A stretch of DNA of 64,000 nt from Lachnospiraceae bacterium AC2028 (GTDB lineage: Bacteria; Bacillota; Clostridia; Lachnospirales; Lachnospiraceae), in NCBI GenBank assembly GCA_000702685.1, contig JNJD01000006.1:310001-374000 (forward strand), given 5' to 3'. Every line of letters starts with the position of its first letter. The first letter of the stretch is position 1. This document shows positions 1 through 8,103 of the stretch, one piece after another. The translations under genes were made by a program, and so were the position numbers. The notes under the pieces were generated by a model, which saw only the letters and a list, made by a program, of their open reading frames with translations, had not been told where the DNA came from and searched no databases.

Positions 1-1863
1 ATCAAGGATGCCTTTTTGAATCTCACCCGCTTTTACTAAATCGATATCGGAATCCTCGAAATGAGGACCGTCTGAGTAAAAACCGGAGAATTTAGCCTGG
101 GGTGATGACAGAAGCAGTTCCCAAAAAACATTATATCCCTTACCCGGATCGTGCTTTTTCAGAAGATCCCTGTTATGGGACTGCGAGAACATATAGCTCT
201 TAAGCATTCCGCTCTGAAGAAAGATCTCGGACGCATCCGGCTCCACATTATGAGGAGTGTTGGTCCCGGCAACGATACCGCTGACGGTGCAGGGCATCTT
301 CCATACTTTTTCAGTCAGATATGACAGGGAGATCGCACCGCTGCCTGCCCAGCCGATATCGACGGAGCAGACTTTCTTACATCCTCTTAATATGTCTTCG
401 TAATACTTTTTTGCAGCAGCAAACTGTTCATCATAAGAAGAGATGATGCGATCGCGGTTATGTATCACAAATCTGATAAGTGCTTCATGATTTTTGGAAG
501 TCAGTTTGTCTTCCGGATTTAAGATCACATCGGAAGCAGGATCGGTCCATTTCGAAAGCTCATCTTTCAAAAACGATACTTCCATGGAATCAAAAGCAGC
601 TCCAACAGTGATTCCTTCTCCGATCCTGTGAGTGATGAAACGTCTCACATAATCCGAAGTGTCCGCTCCCGCCATAAGCTTCGCTGCGGCTTTTCTCGAC
701 CACAGAGCATAAGCGGTTTTATCCTCAGGGAACAGCCTGTCATAGACCTGTTTTAAGATATCGCCGTCCCTTGATAAAAAGAGAACCTTATCAAAGTTTT
801 CTTTTACATATTGTTCGTGAATGAAATTGCAGTACCCGAGAGCGAACAGTCCGCCGTAGATGAATCCGTATTCATACTCCATTGAATATTTGTTAAGGCA
901 GTTGTAGACGTGCGAATCAACGATCCCGCGGTATGCGCTTCCGACTATTGCAGACATATCGTAGGGACGGTAAAGCAGATCACAGCGGTTTATCTGAGGA
1001 TAATGAAGGACGTCGATACCTGCTTTTTCAGCCATCATAACATCGCTTCTCGGATCGTCGCCGACATGGATGATCTTCTCTTCCGAACCGATCTCATCAC
1101 GGACTTTCGAATATATCCTTCCTTCATATTTATTGATATTATGCTCGCAGGAAACATAGATCTTCTCCGCTCCGGCAAAGCCGTTCTTTTCAAGGAGCTG
1201 CCCTATAAAGCTTTCGGGCATATACATATCAGAAACGATGATGAGTTTTTTCCCGGCTTCGGACAGACGCTTCCATACATCGAACATGAAGGGATTTGCA
1301 AAGCAGAGATCAAGTTCAGTTTCGATCTCCGCGTTCATTCCATCATCAACGCTTATTGAAGTCACGGCGCTCAGTTCGGTCCAGATTTCTTTAAGCGTAA
1401 CTTCGTAATGGCCTTCCTTTTTGTATTTCTTCTCGCGTGCTCTGCGCTCTGCAAGGATTCGTTTGTTCTTAAAATCAAGTATTCCGAATCTTTCCCCGAG
1501 AATGAAAAACAGATCCGCCGGATCGGAAAACGGCCTGAAGATCAGAGTGCCGAAAACATCGAACGAGATAACGGAATACTCCGACAGTTTTCGGACAAAC
1601 GTATCGACATCATATCCGAATTCTCTTGACGCAAGTTCCGATTCGGATGCATTGCAGGGAACCTTTTTGGTCTCGTAGACTTCGGCATCCGGTACTTTTC
1701 CGAGAAATCGGCAGAATAAAACATAGTATGCAAAATTAAGCCACAAAAGATATATCCGGGAAATGGCTTTCTTTATCCCCGAGCTTTCTTTGTGGAACCT
1801 GTGATATCTGTATGCGATACCCGGTATTCTGTTGACAAGTGCGTTGTAGATTTTGAGTCTCAT
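1..1863 (-). CDS. HAD-domain polysaccharide-cluster protein (3' end outside window)
   Basis: This reading frame is open from an ATG at 1863 to the left edge of the window, so the C-terminus is missing and about 620 residues are visible. A HAD-like hydrolase domain begins near residue 90 with motif I DVFGTL and continues to motif II in VSDMY near residue 210; a conserved aspartate pair (GDDPRSD) follows. The second half carries LFLSRDG and VDIGWAG, motifs that are shared with the protein at 13504-14904. Proteins of this build are common in O-antigen and capsule clusters of anaerobes, but their reaction is not established. It starts 11 bases after amrS stops, so it is probably the last gene of that transcript. 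I infer a phosphatase or transferase acting on a sugar-phosphate or glycan precursor; the substrate is unknown. Confidence 0.8.
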   Translation of the reverse strand, partial: MRLKIYNALVNRIPGIAYRYHRFHKESSGIKKAISRIYLLWLNFAYYVLFCRFLGKVPDAEVYETKKVPCNASESELASREFGYDVDTFVRKLSEYSVISFDVFGTLIFRPFSDPADLFFILGERFGILDFKNKRILAERRAREKKYKKEGHYEVTLKEIWTELSAVTSISVDDGMNAEIETELDLCFANPFMFDVWKRLSEAGKKLIIVSDMYMPESFIGQLLEKNGFAGAEKIYVSCEHNINKYEGRIYSKVRDEIGSEEKIIHVGDDPRSDVMMAEKAGIDVLHYPQINRCDLLYRPYDMSAIVGSAYRGIVDSHVYNCLNKYSMEYEYGFIYGGLFALGYCNFIHEQYVKENFDKVLFLSRDGDILKQVYDRLFPEDKTAYALWSRKAAAKLMAGADTSDYVRRFITHRIGEGITVGAAFDSMEVSFLKDELSKWTDPASDVILNPEDKLTSKNHEALIRFVIHNRDRIISSYDEQFAAAKKYYEDILRGCKKVCSVDIGWAGSGAISLSYLTEKVWKMPCTVSGIVAGTNTPHNVEPDASEIFLQSGMLKSYMFSQSHNRDLLKKHDPGKGYNVFWELLLSSPQAKFSGFYSDGPHFEDSDIDLVKAGEIQKGILD

Positions 1864-1874
1864 TGAAGGATGCT

Positions 1875-2726
1875 TTATATATTTCCGAGAAGAACTCTGT
1901 TTAAATGCTTTTCCGCTATCGATCTGAGTTCATGCATAAGCCTGATATCCGTAGCAGGTTCTCTGTATCTGAATCTCGGGAAATATCTCGTTATGTGAAG
2001 CGGAATATCCGGATCGATCGATGCGATCCACTTAGCTTCCTCTTCCATATCCTCCGGTGAATCATTAAGACCCGGAACGATCAGCGAAGTGATTTCTATA
2101 AGGCTTTCCTCTGTTGATCTGCGTATAAAGTTCTTTACCGTCTCCAGATCTCCGCCGAGTTTTTCATATATCTCCGGTCTGAATCCCTTAAGATCAATAT
2201 TCATCGCATCGATGTAAGGAAGGATCTTTTCCAGTACAGGAAGTTCACAGCATCCGTTTGTCACAAGGACATTTTTAAGTCCGTTTTCGTGCACAAGTTT
2301 TGCTGTATCCCTGACGAATTCATATCCGACAAGTGCTTCGTTATACGTGTAGGCAACGCCGATATTTCCGCTTGCAACTTCATCAAGTGCGATCGAAAGG
2401 ATTTTCTCCGGAGTAACGGTATATACTTCCGGAATATCCTTCTCACCCGCCTGTGCTATGTCATGATTCTGACAGAACGGACAGCTCAGATTGCATCCGA
2501 AGCTCCCCACGGATAACACCTTGCTTCCGGGCAAAAAGAAAGCGAGCGGTTTCTTTTCGATCGGATCTAGCGCGATGGAAGTCACCTTGCCGTAGTTAAC
2601 GGAAACCACATTACCGTTACGGTTTGCTCTCGCTCTGCATCTTCCGAGTGCGCCTTCAGCAAGCCTGCAATGATGCGGGCACACCGGGCATACGGATATG
2701 ATTTTTTCTTTTCCGTCATCAGACAT
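1875..2726 (-). CDS. amrS: AmmeMemoRadiSam radical SAM protein
   Basis: A radical SAM enzyme of about 283 residues. The [4Fe-4S] cluster motif CNLSCPFC (CX3CX2C) is visible near residue 78, and an upstream CPVCPHHC motif is typical of this family. I chose the ATG at 2726 over the TTG at 2741 because a GAGG lies 9 bases upstream and the ATG overlaps the stop of amrA as ATGTCTGA, the usual translational-coupling arrangement. Family members occur with AMMECR1-like (amrA) and MEMO1-like (amrB) proteins, and all three are here in one run. The biochemical role of the trio is unresolved; comparative genomics has proposed modification of a nucleic acid or other macromolecule. Regulation is probably shared with amrB and amrA. 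Confidence 0.9.
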   Translation of the reverse strand: MSDDGKEKIISVCPVCPHHCRLAEGALGRCRARANRNGNVVSVNYGKVTSIALDPIEKKPLAFFLPGSKVLSVGSFGCNLSCPFCQNHDIAQAGEKDIPEVYTVTPEKILSIALDEVASGNIGVAYTYNEALVGYEFVRDTAKLVHENGLKNVLVTNGCCELPVLEKILPYIDAMNIDLKGFRPEIYEKLGGDLETVKNFIRRSTEESLIEITSLIVPGLNDSPEDMEEEAKWIASIDPDIPLHITRYFPRFRYREPATDIRLMHELRSIAEKHLNRVLLGNI

Positions 2727-3234
2727 GACGGACAACCTCAAAACGGTACATCTTCACTCCGTTTTCGGTAAGGTCCAGTCCGGCTTTCTGTTTTGCGATA
2801 GCGATCTGCTCTTCAACGGTATCAACTCCGTCAAGATCCGGAAGGAGAAGTCCGCGCTTATACCCCTTCTCAACAATGACACCGTAACGCTTTACATCAA
2901 GCTGATCGGGTGAATCGATGGGCTCTTCGGGACTGAGGACATCGACATTTATCTCAAGGCTGTCAAGCTCTTCGGTGCGGATCGGATGGAATCTTGGGTC
3001 TCTGGTCGAAGCAGCAATGGCATTTGAAATTATTTCTTCGGCAATATTTTTGCAGGTCGGAGCTATGGTTCCTATGCAGCCGCGGAGTTTTCCGCCTTCA
3101 TGAATGGATACAAACGCTCCGGCCCTGCCGGTTTTCATTTCATCGGTAAGTTCCTCATCCGCGGGAACATATACTTCGTTTTTGCTGATGATCAGATCAA
3201 TGGTCTTTTGGGCAAGTTCAACGTATTTGTCCAT
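2719..3234 (-). CDS. amrA: AmmeMemoRadiSam system protein A (AMMECR1 domain)
   Basis: A single AMMECR1 domain of 171 residues, close to the usual size for stand-alone bacterial members. The hallmark LRGCIGT is present near residue 50, followed by the family's conserved [13 protein letters not shown] stretch. AGGAGG sits 6 bases before the ATG. It lies 13 bases after amrB and overlaps the start of amrS by 8 bases, so the three are very likely translated from one message. In human cells AMMECR1 is a disease-linked protein of unknown biochemical function; the bacterial protein is equally uncharacterised. The conserved cysteine and acidic residues suggest a binding or catalytic pocket, but that is inference. 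Confidence 0.92.
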   Translation of the reverse strand: MDKYVELAQKTIDLIISKNEVYVPADEELTDEMKTGRAGAFVSIHEGGKLRGCIGTIAPTCKNIAEEIISNAIAASTRDPRFHPIRTEELDSLEINVDVLSPEEPIDSPDQLDVKRYGVIVEKGYKRGLLLPDLDGVDTVEEQIAIAKQKAGLDLTENGVKMYRFEVVRHV

Positions 3235-3247
3235 AGCTTCCTCCTTT

Positions 3248-4063
3248 TTATGCTTCCGAATACGGCAGCGGATGATATATGCATAATCCGTAGCCTACGC
3301 CGAATGTTGCTTCGTGTGAAAGTTCCCTTGTTTCAAAATTTATTCCTTCAAATGCACCGCCCATGATCGTAAACGATCTGTGCCCGCATTCCATAGACTT
3401 ATCCAGCAAGCTTTCGTCATATGATGTCAGAGCGCCGAAATCACCTGCCGACATTGTCTTCATGATCATCTCATCATAAACGGGACCCTCTGGCCTGAAT
3501 CCGTAAGGGCCGTCTTCCTTCTGGCAATGGCTCAGATCACCGCTTGCCACAAAGACACATCTTCTGCCGGTTTTATCTATCGCTTTTCTGATGGCTTTTC
3601 CGAATTCAAAATGCGTATTAAGATTCAGCCCCGAAAGGCCTATACGGATAAGCTTGTAATTTTGGTATCTTTTGTTGATGAAATAAAGAGGAACCATTGT
3701 CCCGTGATCAAGAAGAGGATCCCTTTCACCCTCGGTCCCGGCAGGGATATTTTCCCTGTCGCAAATGGTTTCTATCTCGCTTACCAGTTCATCGTCATAG
3801 GATACATTAAAGCGGACGTTACGTGCGCCGAAACGGCTGAAGTCACCGGCGGCACTCTTACCGGGTGAAATATGAAAATAGTCCCTGTACATGATCGAAT
3901 GAGGGGACGTGAGAATTATCGTATCAGGCTTTACGGACGCAATATCAGAAGCGACCTCATCAAATGAGTTCAGTGTTGAAATGATCTTCTGTTCTTCTCC
4001 CCCGCCTATTTCCGGAACGGCTATCGGCGGATGAGGTACCATATATCCTGCAAGAAGCGGCAT
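3248..4063 (-). CDS. amrB: AmmeMemoRadiSam system protein B (MEMO1/LigB-like)
   Basis: A 271-residue protein of the class III extradiol dioxygenase/MEMO fold. Family features are the N-terminal [14 protein letters not shown] near residue 58, and VASGDLSHC near residue 175, which supply the metal-site histidines and aspartate of the fold. The ATG at 4063 is preferred to a TTG at 4078 because GGGAGG lies 7 bases upstream of it. This is the first gene of the amrB-amrA-amrS run. A TATAGT/TACAAT-like -10 lies near 4090, but no convincing -35 is seen, so its own promoter is only possible. The fold is shared with true ring-opening dioxygenases, and whether this one keeps redox activity cannot be read from sequence. 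Confidence 0.85.
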   Translation of the reverse strand: MPLLAGYMVPHPPIAVPEIGGGEEQKIISTLNSFDEVASDIASVKPDTIILTSPHSIMYRDYFHISPGKSAAGDFSRFGARNVRFNVSYDDELVSEIETICDRENIPAGTEGERDPLLDHGTMVPLYFINKRYQNYKLIRIGLSGLNLNTHFEFGKAIRKAIDKTGRRCVFVASGDLSHCQKEDGPYGFRPEGPVYDEMIMKTMSAGDFGALTSYDESLLDKSMECGHRSFTIMGGAFEGINFETRELSHEATFGVGYGLCIYHPLPYSEA

Positions 4064-4162
4064 AATTATCCCTCCCAAAGGAAATTGTACTATATTTTCG
4101 GGGATAATAAAGAAAAAACTTAAGCATTTGAAAAATCGACATTGTTTATGATACGGACGCTT

Positions 4163-4329
4163 TGTAATCCTGCCAATACAAACACAGAACCGGGAACTGT
4201 AGCAGGGGCTCCCGGTCCGGAATCTACCGATGATTCAGTCAGGAGAGCAACGCTACTCCGGCTATAATCATTGTTCTTATTGCTGTATGTGCTTGTGCGG
4301 GTGGGGCATACTATCTTAAGAAAAGCTGA
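4163..4329 (+). pseudogene. remnant of a surface-protein C-terminus
   Basis: On the plus strand, opposite to all neighbours, one frame reads a proline/threonine/glycine-rich linker (NTNTEPGTVAGAPGPESTDD, 4175-4234). After a one-base frame change the next frame reads a hydrophobic segment (ATPAIIIVLIAVCACAGGAYY) ending LKKS and a stop at 4327-4329. A low-complexity linker, a membrane segment and a short basic tail are the normal end of a wall- or membrane-anchored protein. No start codon, ribosome site or upstream body is present. I read it as a frameshifted fragment left at the border of the A+T-rich kds block. Chance similarity is possible because the stretch is short. Confidence 0.35.
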
Positions 4330-4332
4330 ATA

Positions 4333-5304
4333 CTAAACAAATATTCCTCTTTGAAGAACATCGTGAGTGCGAAGAAGCCCGACCACTTTATTGTCTCTGC
4401 TTAAAACCGGAAGAACAGATAATTGTTTTTCCCTGTTTTCCATTGTACGCAAAGCATCTACGGCAAGCATATCTTCATACACAACAACAGGCGACTTTGT
4501 CATTACATCATCTACTATGGTCGAGTACATATCTATATTCTTTCGCATATAACGCTTTAAATCGCCATCTGTAATAAGGCCTTTGAGTTTCAATTCGGAA
4601 TCCGTGATCATCACGCCGCCATGTCCGGTTTCGCACAATACTTCAACAGCCTTTTCAAGAGATTCGCCGACAGAGATTCTCGGAATCATTTCATCAGATA
4701 TCATAAGGTCGGAAACCTTTGTATTTAATTTCTGTCCCAAAGATCCGGCCGGATGATATGATGCAAACTCTTCTTTCTTAAAATTTCTCATCTTAGAAAC
4801 AACAACAGCAATTGCATCACCGATCACTAGTTCCGCTGTTGTGCTGCTGGTAGGAGCCAATCCGAGCGCCCCTGCTTCTGTCAGTTTAGGAATAGATACC
4901 AGATAATCAACATACTTTCCCAAAGTCGAATCAGGACTCGAAGTAATTCCAACCATCTTCAACCCAATAAGTCTGACTGTAGGAAGTATCTGACAGATTT
5001 CTTTGGTTTCGCCACTATTACTGATAAAGATGATAACATCATCCTTTGTAAGCATTCCGAGATCACCATGCTGAGCATCTGCGGGATGAAGCACATATGA
5101 AGGAATTCCCATACTGCTCATAGATGCAGAAATCTTCCTTGCAATATGACCGGGTTTACCCATTCCGCAAAGAACGACTTTTCCATTACAGTCATTTATC
5201 AATTTGATTACATCAACAATGGATTCATCGAGATATGCTTCTACGCTTTGAAGTTGTTCTATTTCGATATCAAAAACATTTTTTACTTCTTTTAAGATAT
5301 CCAT
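4333..5304 (-). CDS. kdsD: D-arabinose-5-phosphate isomerase
   Basis: It interconverts ribulose 5-phosphate and arabinose 5-phosphate, the first step toward Kdo. The protein has 323 residues. An N-terminal SIS domain (about 30-180) contains GMGKPGHIARK and the characteristic HPADAQHGDLGM, and two CBS domains follow from about residue 205 to the end. This is the full-length KdsD/KpsF architecture. The ATG at 5304 has GGAG 7 bases upstream and lies 2 bases past the kdsA stop codon; the upstream in-frame TTG at 5310 lacks such spacing. Its place next to kdsA and kdsB decides between KdsD and the related sugar isomerase/GutQ proteins. No terminator is obvious after the stop. Confidence 0.9.
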   Translation of the reverse strand: MDILKEVKNVFDIEIEQLQSVEAYLDESIVDVIKLINDCNGKVVLCGMGKPGHIARKISASMSSMGIPSYVLHPADAQHGDLGMLTKDDVIIFISNSGETKEICQILPTVRLIGLKMVGITSSPDSTLGKYVDYLVSIPKLTEAGALGLAPTSSTTAELVIGDAIAVVVSKMRNFKKEEFASYHPAGSLGQKLNTKVSDLMISDEMIPRISVGESLEKAVEVLCETGHGGVMITDSELKLKGLITDGDLKRYMRKNIDMYSTIVDDVMTKSPVVVYEDMLAVDALRTMENREKQLSVLPVLSRDNKVVGLLRTHDVLQRGIFV

Positions 5305-5306
5305 TA

Positions 5307-6086
5307 TCAATCTCCAAATGAAGAAACAACATCATTAACAGAAACGATCTCATTCATAAATTCTTTGAATTCAGACAGTCGAATCATATTTGGGCCATCA
5401 GACAATGCATTATCCGGATCCGGATGAACTTCAGCAAAAATACCGTCAATCCCAACTGCGCAGGCAGCTCTTGCAAGATACTTTGCATAATCACGATTTC
5501 CGCCGGTGGATGTCCCATTCCCTCCGGGTTTTTGCACGCTATGTGTAGCATCGAAGATGACAGGATAACCAAATTCCTTCATCACAACAAGTCCGGTCAT
5601 ATCAACAACAAGATTGTTGTATCCGAAAGAACTTCCTCTCTCGCAAAGCATTATGTCCTTATTTCCAGTCTCTTCAATCTTCTGTATTACAGGTTTCATA
5701 TCCCAAGGAGCAAGAAACTGAGCTTTCTTCACATTAATACGCTTACCAGTTTTTGCTGCAGCTATAAGCAGATCTGTCTGTCTGCATAGAAAAGCCGGAA
5801 TCTGAATTATATCCGCAACATCTGCAACAGGTTCCGCTTGCCAGTGTTCGTGAATATCGGTGGCAATCTTAAGCCCCAGTTCTTCTTTGACTTTCTTAAG
5901 TATTCTGAGTCCTTCCTCAATTCCCGGTCCTCGGAACGAATTGATCGAAGTACGGTTTGCCTTATCAAATGAAGCTTTGAAAAAGAAATCCACATCAAAT
6001 AACTCTGTGATCTTCTTAAGTTCCTCAGCTTCTTCCATAACAAGTTTTTCATTTTCAATTACACAAGGTCCGGTAATAATAATCAT
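5307..6086 (-). CDS. kdsA: 3-deoxy-8-phosphooctulonate (Kdo-8-P) synthase
   Basis: It condenses phosphoenolpyruvate with arabinose 5-phosphate. The 259 residues match the usual family length. Signature blocks are KASFDKANR near residue 38, the arabinose-5-phosphate site GNGTSTGG, and AEVHPDPDNALSDGPN. The N-terminal GPCVIE carries cysteine 8 where the metal-independent E. coli enzyme has asparagine. With the downstream His, Glu and Asp also present, this predicts the metal-dependent class typified by Aquifex KdsA. AGGAGG precedes the ATG by 8 bases. The gene overlaps the preceding reading frame by ATGA, indicating coupled translation in a kdsB-GT-kdsA-kdsD run. Confidence 0.95.
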   Translation of the reverse strand: MIIITGPCVIENEKLVMEEAEELKKITELFDVDFFFKASFDKANRTSINSFRGPGIEEGLRILKKVKEELGLKIATDIHEHWQAEPVADVADIIQIPAFLCRQTDLLIAAAKTGKRINVKKAQFLAPWDMKPVIQKIEETGNKDIMLCERGSSFGYNNLVVDMTGLVVMKEFGYPVIFDATHSVQKPGGNGTSTGGNRDYAKYLARAACAVGIDGIFAEVHPDPDNALSDGPNMIRLSEFKEFMNEIVSVNDVVSSFGD

Positions 6087-7336
6087 TCCGACTGCCTCCT
6101 ATAATTCAAAATTGTCTCAAGTCTATCTTTTTTATCTACAGATAACACTTCCTCAGAGATTCCTCTTTCGGATAAATAATGTTTTATATGGTACATGTAG
6201 ATCTTATCCGGCGAATTCTCATGAATTCTCCAATCAATATATTTTTTATCAAAAGCAATATCGAAAGGTGCCAAATAGACAAGAAGTAAATAATTAAGTG
6301 AAATGTCATCAATCTCCGACAGTTTCTTATCAGAAAGATTGTCCTTCAAGAATAATTGAAACGCCGAAATATCATGCGAATATACCGTGCGTCCCAGCAA
6401 CAATGCCTCAAGAAGAATATTAGATCCATGAGCTGCTATTCTCTTGCATTTCAAAATGAAATCACTTGAAAATTCTGAGTCATCATTATTTTTCAACGTA
6501 TATTTAGCTTGATACGGCTCATCGCCCGGATGATTTCTGAGGAGAATATCATCTTCAGAATAATGGTTTCGAACATCCTGGATCAACTCAATATCCGTAT
6601 ATGAAGATTCGGCAAATAACGATGGAACAAAGGGATGAACTGTTGCTATGCCCATTTCATACTTTGGATCATAGACATTTTTAAGAAGATCCAATCTGTT
6701 ATTATTCAAAAAAATAGCCAGAAGTTCTTTTTTTGTTAATACATCAATTAGGCCATTGTTAACTAGATCTCTAAATTTTCGGACTTCAACATTTGATATA
6801 GCATCACCATACATCCTATGTCGTGTAAAATAGCAAGTCGGAAAATATTCAGGAAACCTCAAGGCAAATTCCATGGTTATAACCGGAACTTTCATCTTCT
6901 GTGCCAGATAATCGATGCTTTTATAATGTGCATTCCACGTGATAAAACCTTCAATTTCTCCATGAATTTTTTTAATTTCTTTAGCTAATCGGAACAATTC
7001 GTTTTCCAAAACACGGTTGCGATTTTTCAGTAGATCAATCTGAGTTCCGATTCTTGATCCGGTCTTTACATATTCGTCATTAAAAACGGCATTATTAATG
7101 TAATATACAGGGACTTCTTTTTCTTCTTCAACAGACAATACTGTATACTGATGAGCAGAAGTAAACCGTTCATCATATACATTACTTATCGGTCTTTTGT
7201 CTCTCCATTCCTTATACTCACATGTAGTGATCAAAACCCAACCATTCTCATGTGCATGATAAAGAAATTTCAAGTAAACCCATAGGTATCTATAATCATA
7301 AAATTGGCATGGATCGATAACTATAGGAACAAACAC
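6083..7336 (-). CDS. glycosyltransferase-like protein, possible Kdo transferase
   Basis: A 417-residue soluble protein I cannot name firmly. It lies between kdsB and kdsA, overlapping kdsA by 4 bases and starting with GTG one base into the kdsB stop (TAGTG). Near residue 270 it has LLRNHPGDEP and near residue 305 AAHGSNILLEALLLGRTV. An HP motif followed by a small-residue nucleotide-binding loop is the pattern of the KpsC/WbbB (GT107/GT99) Kdo transferases. The large protein at 8104-10683 shows the same two motifs. I infer that it uses CMP-Kdo, because the three Kdo genes surround it. Another CMP- or UDP-sugar transferase is the main alternative. Confidence 0.5.
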   Translation of the reverse strand: MFVPIVIDPCQFYDYRYLWVYLKFLYHAHENGWVLITTCEYKEWRDKRPISNVYDERFTSAHQYTVLSVEEEKEVPVYYINNAVFNDEYVKTGSRIGTQIDLLKNRNRVLENELFRLAKEIKKIHGEIEGFITWNAHYKSIDYLAQKMKVPVITMEFALRFPEYFPTCYFTRHRMYGDAISNVEVRKFRDLVNNGLIDVLTKKELLAIFLNNNRLDLLKNVYDPKYEMGIATVHPFVPSLFAESSYTDIELIQDVRNHYSEDDILLRNHPGDEPYQAKYTLKNNDDSEFSSDFILKCKRIAAHGSNILLEALLLGRTVYSHDISAFQLFLKDNLSDKKLSEIDDISLNYLLLVYLAPFDIAFDKKYIDWRIHENSPDKIYMYHIKHYLSERGISEEVLSVDKKDRLETILNYRRQSE

Positions 7337-8076
7337 TATACCCAGCCTTCCTTTATCATGGATTCTTCTACAGCTTTCAATTGCTCAGGAGTATCAACGC
7401 CAATAGTTTCACCATTAGTTTCTATGACACGAATTTTAAATCCGTTTTCAAGACATCTTAACTGTTCAAGAGATTCTGATTTCTCCAAGAATGATTTAGG
7501 TAAATTAACGAAAGTTTTCAGGAAGTCCTTTTTATACGCATACATCCCGACATGTTTATAAACTTTGTATTCATCTAGATCATTCCTCTTATACGGAATA
7601 GGATACCTCGAAAAATAAATTGCATCGTTACTGGTGTCGGTAATCACTTTCACAACATTCGGGTTATCTATATCTTCCTGATCATCAATCCGTTTCCTCA
7701 ACGTAGACATCAACACATTTTCATCTTCAAACGCTGACAAAACCTCCTCGATCATTTGAGGTCTTATCATAGGTTCATCGCCTTGTACGTTAACAATTAT
7801 ATCGGCATCCATATCTTTACTTGCTTCAAAAATCCTATCAGTTCCGCAAGAACAATCTCCGGTCATAATTGCCTGTCCGCCAAATGATACAACCGTATCA
7901 AAAATCCTCTTATCATCGGTCGCTACATAAACATCTTTAATCAAAACAACTTTCTTGGTTTGTTCATAAACCCATTGAATCATGGGTTTCCCATTTACAA
8001 TCGCAAGTGGCTTGCCAGGGAATCTTGATGACTGATAACGTGCCGGTATAATTGCTATGATATTTCTTGTATGCAT
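7336..8076 (-). CDS. kdsB: 3-deoxy-manno-octulosonate cytidylyltransferase (CMP-Kdo synthetase)
   Basis: It activates Kdo with CTP to give CMP-Kdo, the donor for Kdo transferases. At 246 residues it is of normal size. Diagnostic stretches are PARYQSSRFPGKPL at residues 11-24, NVQGDEP near residue 97, and YFSRYPIPY near 153. The TAG stop overlaps the GTG start of the next gene by one base. With kdsA and kdsD this gives three of the four steps of Kdo supply; the phosphatase KdsC is not seen in the window. The HAD protein at 1-1863 is much longer than KdsC and is not a good substitute candidate. Confidence 0.95.
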   Translation of the reverse strand: MHTRNIIAIIPARYQSSRFPGKPLAIVNGKPMIQWVYEQTKKVVLIKDVYVATDDKRIFDTVVSFGGQAIMTGDCSCGTDRIFEASKDMDADIIVNVQGDEPMIRPQMIEEVLSAFEDENVLMSTLRKRIDDQEDIDNPNVVKVITDTSNDAIYFSRYPIPYKRNDLDEYKVYKHVGMYAYKKDFLKTFVNLPKSFLEKSESLEQLRCLENGFKIRVIETNGETIGVDTPEQLKAVEESMIKEGWV

Positions 8077-8103
8077 AATGTCATTCCACTAATAGTTTAT
8101 ATC

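Noticed and set aside
2727-2741. TTG start for amrS five codons upstream of the ATG
   Set aside because: The ATG at 2726 has a GAGG at normal spacing and overlaps the amrA stop in the usual ATGTCTGA form.
4333-8076. Kdo genes as proof of an LPS-bearing outer membrane
   Set aside because: No lipid A or outer-membrane assembly gene is in the window, while sortase, LCP and SPKTG signals point to a Gram-positive wall. The Negativicutes remain a formal alternative but fit less well.
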